Notes under the pieces: generated by a model
The model's input: the letters and a program-made list of their open reading frames with translations, nothing else
Told to the model about the DNA's origin: nothing
The model's database searches: none
Made by a program: the position numbers and the translations under genes
Shown here: piece by piece, positions 18,781-27,400 of the stretch
How positions within the stretch are numbered: the stretch's first letter is position 1
Layout of the letters: every line of letters starts with the position of its first letter
Origin: Bacteroides sp. An322
GTDB lineage: Bacteria > Bacteroidota > Bacteroidia > Bacteroidales > Bacteroidaceae
Assembly: GCF_002161765.1 (NCBI RefSeq)
Contig: NZ_NFIN01000006.1
Span: 62,001 to 126,000 of the forward strand
Reading direction: 5' to 3'
Length of the DNA stretch: 64,000 nt

Positions 18781-19383
18781 ATGTTGTTGCCTTGTTTACA
18801 TAAAGATTTGATTGAGGCAGGTTGTGACGAAGCCGGACGAGGCTGTTTGGCTGGGGCTGTTTATGCAGCATCTGTTATATTGCCTGCTGATTATCAGAAT
18901 GACCTACTGAATGATTCCAAAAAGTTGACGGAGCATCAGCGTTATGCGCTTCGGGAAGTAGTCGAACGAGATGCTTTGGCGTGGGCGGTAGGTATTGTTT
19001 TGCCTGAAGAGATAGATAAAATCAATATTTTGAATGCTTCATTTTTGGCTATGCATCGGGCGATAGACCAGTTGGTTGTACGCCCACAGCATTTGCTGAT
19101 TGACGGAAACCGGTTTAAGTCTTATTCAAATGTGCCTCATACCACTGTAGTGAAAGGAGACGGGAAATATCTTTCTATTGCGGCTGCTTCGATTCTAGCG
19201 AAGACCTATCGGGATGATTATATGAACCGATTGCATGAAGAATATCCGGTGTATGATTGGAAAGATAACAAAGGCTATCCTACGAAAGTGCATCGCGAAG
19301 CAATCCGCTTACATGGTATTACGCCTTATCATCGGAAGAGCTTCAATCTGTTGGGAGACTCTCAATTGTCTTTCGATTTTTGA
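18781..19383 (+). CDS. rnhB: Ribonuclease HII
   Basis: RNase HII cuts the RNA strand of RNA-DNA hybrids and removes single ribonucleotides from DNA. The 200-residue protein has the DEAGRG catalytic motif (D16, E17 with the start chosen here), LIDGNRF with the next acidic residue, and the [21 protein letters not shown] block. I chose the ATG at 18781, giving [21 protein letters not shown]; a GTG two codons upstream is also in frame. It is a single gene after the ribosomal operon terminator. Confidence 0.96.
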   Translation: MLLPCLHKDLIEAGCDEAGRGCLAGAVYAASVILPADYQNDLLNDSKKLTEHQRYALREVVERDALAWAVGIVLPEEIDKINILNASFLAMHRAIDQLVVRPQHLLIDGNRFKSYSNVPHTTVVKGDGKYLSIAAASILAKTYRDDYMNRLHEEYPVYDWKDNKGYPTKVHREAIRLHGITPYHRKSFNLLGDSQLSFDF

Positions 19384-19390
19384 TATGCAA

Positions 19391-19420
19391 AAAAGTCCGT
19401 CTTTACGAACGGACTTTCTT
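19391..19420. terminator. Bidirectional terminator between rnhB and the tRNA-Asn pair
   Basis: AAAGTCCGT (19392-19400) pairs with ACGGACTTT (19409-19417). On the minus strand, after the tRNA genes, the stem ends in a run of six T residues; on the plus strand it follows rnhB with a weaker T-rich end. It separates two converging units. Confidence 0.8.
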
Positions 19421-19421
19421 G

Positions 19422-19495
19422 CTCTTCAGGTTGGACTTGAACCAACGACCCTCTGATTAACAGTCAGATGCTCTAACCGACTGAGCTACTGAAGA
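19422..19495 (-). tRNA. tRNA-Asn (anticodon GTT), copy 2
   Basis: The 74-base minus-strand sequence folds as a full cloverleaf: acceptor TCTTCAG/CTGAAGA with discriminator G, D arm GCTC/GAGC, anticodon stem TCTGA/TCAGA with loop CTGTTAA (anticodon GTT), and T arm GTTGG-TTCAAGT-CCAAC. The CCA end is not encoded. It is identical to the copy at 19515-19588, which would be transcribed first. Confidence 0.97.
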
Positions 19496-19514
19496 GTGTT
19501 TGCAATTTGATGAG

Positions 19515-19588
19515 CTCTTCAGGTTGGACTTGAACCAACGACCCTCTGATTAACAGTCAGATGCTCTAACCGACTGAGCTACTGAAGA
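19515..19588 (-). tRNA. tRNA-Asn (anticodon GTT), copy 1
   Basis: This 74-base gene is identical to the tRNA at 19422-19495 and is separated from it by 19 bases. The same cloverleaf and GTT anticodon are present. A Bacteroides-type promoter (19610-19640) lies just upstream on the minus strand, so the two tRNAs probably form one precursor. Confidence 0.97.
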
Positions 19589-19609
19589 GTGTTTTTCTCA
19601 ATTGCGTGG

Positions 19610-19640
19610 CAAAGGTACTAGCTTCTTTTGAAATATGCAA
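19610..19640 (-). promoter_or_regulatory. Promoter of the tRNA-Asn pair
   Basis: On the minus strand TTGC (19637-19640) and TACCTTTG (19610-19617) are 19 bases apart, close to the Bacteroides -33/-7 consensus. Transcription would start about 15 bases before the first tRNA. Confidence 0.7.
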
Positions 19641-19807
19641 CAACTTTGGCGAAAAAATATTGCATGAATCCTTATTTTATTGATTTTTTTAGCTAAGATG
19701 GCGTGAAAAGGCTGCAACAACTAAGTAAAGTTAAATCTTGGCATTGTTCTGCTAGCCGAAACAGAATAATGTGTTTCTTTGTAATTCGGAATTTAGATAA
19801 AGGAGTT

Positions 19808-21511
19808 ATGAATACGAAAAAAATACTTTTAAGTGCATTTGTAGTGTTGATAGGATTGGGATTATCCAGCTTTACTGATAAAGACGATGACCGTAATTTT
19901 CAAGTGGCGAAGAATTTGGATATTTTCAATGCAATCTTCAAGGAACTTGACTTGTTTTATGTTGATACCATCAATCCTGAAAAGATGATTCAGAATGGGG
20001 TAAACGGAATGTTGGCTTTGACAGACCCGTATACCGAATATTATCCTGAGGAGGAAATGAGCAGCCTGAAGGAGATGATTACCGGAAAATATGGAGGTAT
20101 AGGGGCAGTAATCCGTTATTATGAGAAAAAGGATCGCATTGCTATCATTGAGCCGGTGGAAGGTATGCCGGCAGCAGAAGCCGGAGTAAAGGCTGGAGAT
20201 ATTATACTTTCGGTAGGTGGGAAAGAAATGGTGCGTGGTGATATGAAACCGCAAGACTTCTCTTCGAAAGTCAGTGATGCTTTACGTGGCGAGCCGGGTA
20301 CTTCGTTTATATTGAAGGTACTCCGTCCCATGAAAAATGACAGTACGGTTATGGAATTTAAGCTAACCCGTAAGAATATCCGCAACAATCCGGTGCCTTA
20401 TTATGGCATGGTGCAGGATAGCGTCGGTTATTTGGCGCTTTCGAGTTTTACCGATAATTGTTCAAAGGATGTGAAAAAAGCGTTTATTGAACTGAAAGAT
20501 AAAGGTGCGAAGGCATTGATTTTCGATTTGCGCGACAATGGCGGAGGTTCGTTGCAGGAAGCGGTCGACATTATCAATTTCTTTGTGCCGAAAGGAAAGG
20601 AGATTGTGGTGACTAAAGGAAAGCTCCGGCAGGCGGCAGGTTCTTTTAAGACAACGAATGAGCCGATTGATACCGAGATTCCGCTTGCCATATTGGTGAA
20701 CGGGATTACAGCTTCGGCTTCTGAAATATTGAGCGGTTCGTTGCAGGATTTAGACCGTGCTGTTATTATCGGCACCCGCACGTATGGGAAAGGATTGGTG
20801 CAGACTACGCGCCAATTGCCTTATAACGGCACTTTGAAGGTGACCACTTCAAAATATTATATTCCCAGCGGGCGTTGCATTCAGGCGATAGATTATGCCA
20901 AGAAGAATGCCGACGGTTCAGTTGCCCCTATTCCCGACAGCCTGACGAATGTGTTCCATACAGCGGCTGGGCGTGAAGTGCGCGATGGGGGAGGAATCCG
21001 TCCCGACATAGAAGTAAAGGGAGATAAGTTTCCGAACATTTTGTTTTATTTGGTGAATGAAGATTTGATTTTCGATTATGCCACTCAGTATTGTTTGGAC
21101 CATCCTGTGTTGGCATCGATTGATTCCTTACAGATTACAGATGCCGATTATGCCGATTTCAAGAAATTGGTAAAAGCGGCGGATTTTACCTATGACCGCC
21201 AAAGCGAACAGCTGTTGAAGACCTTGAAAGAAGTGGCAGAGTTCGAAGGATATATGGAAGGTGCTAAAGAAGAGTTCAAGGCACTTGAGCAGAAGTTAAA
21301 TCATAATCTCGACCGCGACTTGGATTATTTTGCCAAGCCGATTAAAGAACAGATAGCCGAAGAAATCGCGACCCGTTATTTCTACCAGCGCGGGGCGGCC
21401 ATACAGCGCCTGAAAGATGATGCTGACTTAAAGAAAGCTATTGAGGTACTGGCTTCGCCTGAAGAATACCGTAAGATTCTTTCGGGACCGGATATGAATG
21501 TTAAACTTTAA
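19808..21511 (+). CDS. S41-family C-terminal processing peptidase
   Basis: This 567-residue exported serine protease belongs to the CTP/Prc type, which trims C-termini of envelope proteins. I placed the start at 19808, where AGGAG precedes a signal-like stretch (MNTKKILLSAFVVLIGLGLS); an earlier in-frame extension lacks family character. A PDZ domain spans about residues 95-180 (GGIGAVIRYY, then AGVKAGDIILSVGG). The catalytic block TASASE places the nucleophile at S303, and the general base is K328 in TYGKG. A long charged C-terminal domain follows. Single gene, with the PD-(D/E)XK gene 12 bases downstream on the same strand. Confidence 0.93.
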   Translation: MNTKKILLSAFVVLIGLGLSSFTDKDDDRNFQVAKNLDIFNAIFKELDLFYVDTINPEKMIQNGVNGMLALTDPYTEYYPEEEMSSLKEMITGKYGGIGAVIRYYEKKDRIAIIEPVEGMPAAEAGVKAGDIILSVGGKEMVRGDMKPQDFSSKVSDALRGEPGTSFILKVLRPMKNDSTVMEFKLTRKNIRNNPVPYYGMVQDSVGYLALSSFTDNCSKDVKKAFIELKDKGAKALIFDLRDNGGGSLQEAVDIINFFVPKGKEIVVTKGKLRQAAGSFKTTNEPIDTEIPLAILVNGITASASEILSGSLQDLDRAVIIGTRTYGKGLVQTTRQLPYNGTLKVTTSKYYIPSGRCIQAIDYAKKNADGSVAPIPDSLTNVFHTAAGREVRDGGGIRPDIEVKGDKFPNILFYLVNEDLIFDYATQYCLDHPVLASIDSLQITDADYADFKKLVKAADFTYDRQSEQLLKTLKEVAEFEGYMEGAKEEFKALEQKLNHNLDRDLDYFAKPIKEQIAEEIATRYFYQRGAAIQRLKDDADLKKAIEVLASPEEYRKILSGPDMNVKL

Positions 21512-21523
21512 AATAGAATACAG

Positions 21524-22624
21524 ATGACTATAATTGCTAACCCTATATACGATTCGGTGTTCAAGTTCCTATTGGAAGATGAACGTGCGGCAAAAGTGTT
21601 GCTTTCCGCTTTGTTGAAACAGGAAGTGTGTGAGTTGAAAATGCGGCGCAATGAATATACAAATGTGCGGCAGACACGTATTTCTTTGTTTCGCATCGAC
21701 TTTTCCGCAAAGATTCGGAATGCAGCAGGAGAAGAACATTTGGTGTTGATTGAATTGCAGAAAACATGGCTTTCTACCGAGACGTTGCGTTTCCGGCAGT
21801 ATTTAGGTGCGCAGTATCTCAATAATGAGAATGTACCGGAAGACGGGAATCCGGGTGGTTATGGTTTGCCTATTATTTCTATTTATATATTAGGACATAA
21901 ATTAGGTGATTTGCAAGAGCCTGTGGTATATGTTCGCCGCCGTTATTTGGATTATGAGAATAATATCATAGAGGGGGGAGTGCCTGATCCCTTTATCGAG
22001 AGTTTGACTCATGATAGTATTATTGTGCAGCTTCCTTATTTGAAGGGGCGTACCCGTAATCATTTGGAGCGTATTCTTTGTGTGTTCGATCAGGAATACA
22101 GGATTGCTTCTGATGATCATTTGCTTAAAATAGACGATGAAGATATGGATAAAGACGGGCGTTTGTTGGTCAATCGTTTGGTGATGGCTGCAGCTTCTCC
22201 TGAGGTTCGTAGGGAAATGCAGGTAGAGGATGAAATCCTTTCCGAAATAGAAGCGCGTGATACAACGATTATGCTGAAAGATAAACAGATTCAGGAAAAG
22301 GAGCAGGTAATTCAGGAGAAGGATCAAGCTATTCAGGAGAAGGAGCAGGCTATTCAGGAGAAGGAGCAGGCTATTCAGGAGAAGGAGCAGGTAATTCAGA
22401 AGAAGGATCAGGCTCTTGAAGAACAGAAGCAAGCTCTTGAAGAACAGAAGCAAGTTTTAGCTGAAAAAGATAGCTTGCTTCGCGAGCAACAAGAGGAAAT
22501 CAAACGTCAGAAAGACGTGTTGTATGCGGCTGCAAAGAATTTATCTTTGCGTGGAATGTCTTCTGCAGAAATAGCAAATGTGCTTTCAGTTTCGGAAGAC
22601 ACTATAAAAACATTGCTTGGATGA
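21524..22624 (+). CDS. PD-(D/E)XK nuclease/transposase-family protein with coiled-coil repeats
   Basis: The N-terminal 200 residues match the Rpn-like PD-(D/E)XK family often labelled transposase: NPIYDSVFKFLLEDERAA at the start, then FRIDFSAKI and LIELQKTW, which carry the predicted catalytic acid residues and the ExQ motif. Residues from about 250 to 311 are eight copies of a 7-residue coiled-coil unit (IQEKEQA). The C-terminal 30 residues (LRGMSSAEIANVLSVSEDTI) resemble a helix-turn-helix. Members of this family move or act in recombination; the actual role here is unknown. It follows the S41 gene by 12 bases and may be cotranscribed. Confidence 0.8.
   Translation: MTIIANPIYDSVFKFLLEDERAAKVLLSALLKQEVCELKMRRNEYTNVRQTRISLFRIDFSAKIRNAAGEEHLVLIELQKTWLSTETLRFRQYLGAQYLNNENVPEDGNPGGYGLPIISIYILGHKLGDLQEPVVYVRRRYLDYENNIIEGGVPDPFIESLTHDSIIVQLPYLKGRTRNHLERILCVFDQEYRIASDDHLLKIDDEDMDKDGRLLVNRLVMAAASPEVRREMQVEDEILSEIEARDTTIMLKDKQIQEKEQVIQEKDQAIQEKEQAIQEKEQAIQEKEQVIQKKDQALEEQKQALEEQKQVLAEKDSLLREQQEEIKRQKDVLYAAAKNLSLRGMSSAEIANVLSVSEDTIKTLLG
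22289..22456 (+). repeat. Eight in-frame 21-bp tandem repeats inside the PD-(D/E)XK gene
   Basis: The unit, starting ATTCAGGAGAAGGAGCAGG, recurs at 22289, 22310, 22331, 22352, 22373, 22394, 22415 and 22436. The middle copies are almost identical; the last two have diverged to CTTGAAGAACAG. Each unit adds one heptad to the coiled coil, so copy-number change would keep the frame. Confidence 0.93.
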
Positions 22625-22695
22625 TGATTGCGTCATTTTGTGAATGAGTTTAATAAAAAATCCAATCTGGCTAACGATAATCGCGAAAAGTTTGC

Positions 22696-22703
22696 TATTT
22701 TTG
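22696..22703 (+). promoter_or_regulatory. Probable -7 box of the DUF3467 gene
   Basis: TATTTTTG matches TAnnTTTG and lies 37 bases before the ATG at 22741. No clear TTTG is seen at the expected -33 position, so the promoter call rests on one element. Confidence 0.5.
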
Positions 22704-22740
22704 TAAGCGGTAAATTAATAATCATTTTAAGTAAATAATC

Positions 22741-23070
22741 ATGGAAAACGAAAATAAGAACAATCAAGGGCAGTTGCAGATTGAGCTGAAAGACGAAGTG
22801 GCTCAAGGTACATACGCCAATCTAGCAATTATTTCCCATTCCACATCCGAATTTATTCTTGATTTTGTCTGCCTCATGCCGGGAACTCCGAAAGCCAACG
22901 TACAGTCGCGCATCGTAATGACTCCTGAAAACGCTAAACGGTTGCTTTTTGCTCTGCAAGACAACATTACGAAATATGAAAGCAATTTCGGACCTATCCG
23001 TATGCCAGAACAACAACGTGCCGACAAGACTTTTATTCCGCCATTGAGCGAATTCAAGGGAGAGGCATAA
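22741..23070 (+). CDS. DUF3467 family protein
   Basis: This 109-residue protein matches DUF3467 as I remember it: a charged N-terminus, then YANLAIISHSTSEFILDFVC, a MPGTPKANVQSRIVMTPENA segment and LLFALQDNITKYE. Members are small, cytosolic and widespread in bacteria and archaea, with no assigned function. It is monocistronic, with its own promoter-like box and a terminator hairpin at 23104-23162. Confidence 0.85.
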   Translation: MENENKNNQGQLQIELKDEVAQGTYANLAIISHSTSEFILDFVCLMPGTPKANVQSRIVMTPENAKRLLFALQDNITKYESNFGPIRMPEQQRADKTFIPPLSEFKGEA

Positions 23071-23103
23071 GCTTCACGTAAAGCACTTAGAACTAGATAA
23101 AAT

Positions 23104-23162
23104 ACCGGTCGGAATCGATACAAATCGTTTGTTGGTTTGTTTGATTTGCGATCGGTTTTTTT
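23104..23162 (+). terminator. Terminator of the DUF3467 gene
   Basis: ACCGGTC (23104-23110) pairs with GATCGGT, and CAAATC pairs with GATTTG further in; a run of seven T residues follows. The outer stem contains one G-T pair. Confidence 0.75.
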
Positions 23163-23202
23163 GTGTCTTGATATATTGTCAATATGTCAGTCGGGTGCTG
23201 AC

Positions 23203-23241
23203 AAAAAAGCATACGGCTTCATCGGGTGATGAAGCCGTATG
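23203..23241 (-). terminator. Terminator of the minus-strand GH43 gene
   Basis: A perfect 14-bp stem (23210-23223 with 23228-23241) closes the loop GGGT. Read on the minus strand it is followed by six T residues (23203-23208). A second hairpin, ATGCATC...GATGCAT at 23251-23278, stands between it and the GH43 stop codon. Confidence 0.88.
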
Positions 23242-23250
23242 TGTTTGTGA

Positions 23251-23278
23251 ATGCATCTAGCTTCGAAAGCTGATGCAT
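23251..23278. repeat. Extra hairpin between GH43 and its terminator
   Basis: ATGCATC at 23251 pairs with GATGCAT, and AGCTT pairs with AAGCT inside, leaving a CGA loop and one bulged T. No T run follows, so it is not a terminator by itself; it may protect the mRNA end. Confidence 0.7.
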
Positions 23279-23290
23279 CTTGCTTCGTTT

Positions 23291-24277
23291 TTATTTTGTT
23301 ATGCCTTCTGTTGTCATTTGGATGCGTTTAATGGTGCCGTCTTCGTTATAATAAAGGCGGTCGATGCAGAGTGCACGGCGGAAACCGCATCCGTTGGGAT
23401 TGATGCTTCCATTGTGATAGATGAAGTATGATTTGCCTTTGAAGTCGATAATTGCTTGGTGGTTGGTATTCGAATTGCCGGCTATTTCGTTTAATATGCC
23501 CTTGTATTCCCATGGTCCGTTGATGCTCCGGCTCATGGCGTAGCATATTTTTTCGGGGAATTCGGACGCGAATGAGAGGTAATACCAGCCGTTGTGCTTG
23601 TGTATCCATGGCGCTTCGGTGAAGCGAGGCAATTGGATTGGTTTAATCGGACCGTCCAACTCTATCATGTTTTCTTTTAGTTTCGCATAATAACATTGGG
23701 TATTTCCCCAAAAGAGGTAAGCTTGTCCGTCTTCGTCTATATAAACGGTGGGGTCGATGTCGTCCCAGCGGATAGAGGTGTACTCGGTGGTCATGTCGTT
23801 GGTTATTAAGGCAGAGCCTCGTGCGTCTTTGAATGGACCGAGGGGCGAGTCGGCTACGGCAACCCCGATAGATTTGCCGGGAATGGTGGCATGTTCCACC
23901 GTGACATACCAATAGAATTTCCCGTTGCGCTCGATGACTTGGCTTGCCCATGCTTCACCTTTTGCCCATTTAAAGTCTTTGGCTTTCAGTGTATAGGCGT
24001 GTTCGGTAAAGGTTTTCATGTCGGTGGTCGACAAGATGCACCATTCGTTCATCAAGTAATATTGTTCGGGAGGAGGACATTCATCGTGTCCGGCATAGAT
24101 ATAGACCGTCCCGTCATAGACTAAAGCCGCAGGGTCGCCCAAGTATTTATAGCTCACGATAGGGTTGCCTGATGCCACGAAAGTAGTGTCTTTTTCAGCG
24201 GCGGAAGCCGGAAGCCAGCTTGCACATAACAAGAGTGCCAGTAAAATCATGTTGAGTTTTCGATTCATGTTTTTCAT
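23291..24277 (-). CDS. GH43 glycoside hydrolase, exported (probable alpha-L-arabinofuranosidase or related)
   Basis: This 328-residue protein has a signal peptide (residues 1-27, ending PASAAE) and one five-bladed propeller domain. The GH43 acid residues are visible: D48 (YLGDPA, catalytic base), D175 (DDIDPTV, pKa modulator) and E221 (RFTEAPW, general acid). No C-terminal domain is present, so exo-acting removal of arabinose or xylose side residues is likely; the subfamily is uncertain. It is transcribed away from the regulator at 24447 from a promoter that shares operator-like repeats with the susC operon, so it appears to belong to the same locus. Confidence 0.88.
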   Translation of the reverse strand: MKNMNRKLNMILLALLLCASWLPASAAEKDTTFVASGNPIVSYKYLGDPAALVYDGTVYIYAGHDECPPPEQYYLMNEWCILSTTDMKTFTEHAYTLKAKDFKWAKGEAWASQVIERNGKFYWYVTVEHATIPGKSIGVAVADSPLGPFKDARGSALITNDMTTEYTSIRWDDIDPTVYIDEDGQAYLFWGNTQCYYAKLKENMIELDGPIKPIQLPRFTEAPWIHKHNGWYYLSFASEFPEKICYAMSRSINGPWEYKGILNEIAGNSNTNHQAIIDFKGKSYFIYHNGSINPNGCGFRRALCIDRLYYNEDGTIKRIQMTTEGITK

Positions 24278-24313
24278 GTTTAATTTTATATTTAATAATG
24301 TATACTGATATTA

Positions 24314-24370
24314 CAAAGATAGGTGTGCCGGTCTGGATTGAGGTGGATATTTGCCTTTCTTTAGTGGATT
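24314..24370 (-). promoter_or_regulatory. GH43 promoter with ATCCAC direct repeats
   Basis: On the minus strand AATCCACT (24363-24370) and TATCCACC (24342-24349) are 21 bp apart, and a -7 box TATCTTTG lies at 24314-24321, 28 bases after the start of the proximal copy. The promoter at 28706 shows the same spacing. Direct repeats at two helical turns fit the AraC-type DNA-binding domain of the neighbouring regulator. Confidence 0.6.
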
Positions 24371-24428
24371 TTTGGCATTTTGTGCTTATTTTTCCCTTCG
24401 TTTCTCTTATTTGTTTGATAAAAATAAT

Positions 24429-24436
24429 TATATTTG
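24429..24436 (+). promoter_or_regulatory. Probable -7 box of the hybrid regulator gene
   Basis: TATATTTG matches TAnnTTTG and lies 10 bases before the ATG at 24447. A TTTG occurs at 24410-24413, 15 bases upstream instead of the usual 19. With such a short leader, the second ATG at 24465 might be the real start. Confidence 0.45.
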
Positions 24437-24446
24437 TTGAAGAAAG

Positions 24447-27400
24447 ATGAAGGTCTCAAGTATTATGAAGATACACGTTGGGTTATTGGCTGTATGGATG
24501 TGTATTTTTTTGTACACACTTCCGGCTGCGTCACAAAACGGAGAGGGCAATTACCTGTTTACGCATTTGACTATGGACGATGGTTTGCCTAGCAATTATG
24601 TGGAGGACTTGATGAAAGACCGCCAAGGTTTTTTATGGGTTTCTACGGGCGGTAATGGGGTGACCCGTTTCGATGGTTATCGTTTTGAGACATTTAATGC
24701 TTTTTCAGGTGAAACCCGTCTGAAGAGTAACTTTATCCAAAAGTTTTGTGAAGACCGTTTTGGGCGGATTTGGCTGGCTGGCGAACAGGGAATCGATATT
24801 CTTGATGCACACCACTTGCATCTAGTAGCTCCGGAGGAACTGGGCGAAGCGTATGTTGCCAATCAGTTCCGGTCTGCTAGTTTCGTTTATTGCTCTTCTG
24901 CAGGAAATATGTGGGTGGGGGCTGACAATGCGTTGTATAAAATCTCTTTTTCCGAAGACGGTCGGGCGAGTGCCGTTATTCGGATTTGTGACCTCCATTT
25001 GTATAACCGCAGTTTGGGATTTTGTGAGCACGAGGGCTATCTTTGGTTTGACTATTTAGGCTCGTTGTCTGTGTTGAAGGAAGATGTGTCTGCCCCGCAA
25101 AAGCCGTTGCCGATAGATGAACACTTGCAGCTTCCGCCGGGTGCCGTCATGTTGTGTATCGCTTTTTGGCAAAACGATGTTTGGCTTGGCACCGATGTCG
25201 GTTTGTTTCGTTATAATATCGGAAAACGTATCCTGAAATCGTATACCTATAATGAGCACGATTCCTCTTCCTTGTCGCAAAGTTATGTAACGGATATCGC
25301 GGTGATGTCAGACGGTACTTTGCTGGTGGGGACATTGAAAGGATTGAACTTATATAATGCTGTGACCGATAATTTTACCCGTATCCAGCAACGGGAGAAC
25401 GGGGGTATCGGTTCGGGTTTGAATTGCAATTTCATTAATTGCATGCTCGCTGATGAAGATATGGTATGGATAGGAACTGAAGTGGGGGGCTTGAACCGGA
25501 TGGGAGTCTCGCGTTTGCAGATTCAGAACCATTTGCATTCTCCCGAAGTTCCGGGCAGTTTGTCGGGCAATTTAGTGAATGCGATTTTAGAGGAAAAAGA
25601 CGGTTCGCTTTGGTTAGGAACTGTAGAAGCAGGGCTGAACTTACGGCGGGCAGGAGGCCAGGATTTTGAACATTATACGACTGCAGCTCCGGCGCATCTA
25701 AGTCATAATTCGGTCAGTGCGTTGGCTTCCGATGGCAAGGGGCGCATCTATGTCGGCACATGGGGCGGAGGATTGGGCTGGATAGACGGGAAGAATCTGT
25801 CTAACAAGGCTTTTCATCCCATTTTGACCGCCAATCCTGATTTAGCACAGGCTTATGTCAGTGTTTTGCTTTACGATACTTTGAATCAGGTGCTTTGGAT
25901 AGGGACGAACCGTGAAATACTGGTTTATCATCCAGACACGGGCAAGGTAAGCGATCCGTTTCAAGGCAGACGGAAGGGCAGCATTTTCGGTACATTGGGC
26001 GGATGCATCACCCGTGAAGGAATTTTGTGGATAGGGGCAACTCCTGGGTTGTATCAGATAAACCTGCATTCTTACGGGAAAGACTCGTTGGACTATATTC
26101 TTTATGACCATAAGCTGGACAATCCTTCGGAACGGACTGCCGAACGCATCACTTCGATATGCCAGGGCAAGAGCGGAACGGTATGGGTAGCCACCAATGG
26201 GAATGGATTTTATCAGGTTACGGGCGAAGGAAAAGATTGCCGTTTTAAGGCATACAATGTCGGTAATGGCTTGATTCATAACAGTGTAATAGGTGTTTGG
26301 GAAGGAGAAAACGGTTATGTATGGCTTACTACAAACAATGGTTTGTCATATTTTAATCCGAAAGACGGTTCTTTCCAAAATTATACCCGTCATGACGGTT
26401 TGCCCAGCAATCAGTTTTATTGGAATGCGATTGGCGGTTCGAAAGACGGTAGCTTGTATGTAGGCAGTACGGGAGGATTTTCGGAAATCCGTTTATTGCC
26501 TCGTGTCGAAACGGAAAAACATTTTCCGTTGGTATTTACGGGCTTCACTTGTTTCGACCGGGAGGTGAAACCTGCTGGAGATGTCCTTACCATTCATGAA
26601 CGCGACAAACGGCTTACGCTTAGTTTTGCTTCGCTGGATTATCATCCGACGGCATTGGCACGTTATGCTTACCGCTTAAATGGGTTCGATGATAAATGGA
26701 TTTATTTGCCTGCCAGCCAGCATGTTGTGTCGTTTACTAATTTGCGTCCGGGTGAATATGTGTTTGAATTGCGTTACGCTTCAGACGGAAATAATTTCGT
26801 TACCCCTACTCAGACTTTGAAAATAAAGGTAATTCCGTATTTTTATCGGACAATTTGGTTTAAACTGGTGATTGTACTGGTGGTTGTGATAGCACTTTAT
26901 TTGCGGTTCCGTTCGTTGAGGCGCCAACAAAAGTTGCTTCATATCATGGTAGAGGAGCGCACGCATGAATTGGAAGAGCAGAAGAAACTGTTGTCTGACC
27001 AGACCGAAGAACTTTCGCACCAGAACAAGTTGCTGAAAGAATCGAACGAGAAAATCACTGCACAGAAAAACCAAATCTTGGAAATGTCGCGAAAGGTAGA
27101 AGAGTTGACGATTGATAAACTGGCTTTTTTTACCAACATCACCCACGAGTTCCGTACGCCACTGACGCTGATTATCGGTCCGATAGAGCGTGCCTTGAAG
27201 TTGAGTTACAACCCGCAAGTCATCGAACAGCTTCAGCTGGTAGACCGTAATTCGAAGTACCTGCTTTCGCTGATTAACCAATTGATGGATTTCCGAAAAG
27301 TAGAAGAGGGTCGGATGAAGATTGTGCCTAATTACGGTAATTTGCGCCGTTTTTTGGATGAGTTTACCCCATCGTTTGCTGATTATGCACAGGCACGGGG

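Noticed and set aside
19422-19588. Integration site of a mobile element at the tRNA-Asn pair
   Set aside because: No integrase and no third partial copy of the tRNA end were found in the window.
22289-22456. Possible CRISPR array because of the 21-bp direct repeats
   Set aside because: There are no spacers; the units are contiguous and in frame within a gene.
21524-22624. Active insertion sequence suggested by the transposase label of the family
   Set aside because: No terminal inverted repeats or target duplications were seen, and Rpn-like proteins are often not within an IS.
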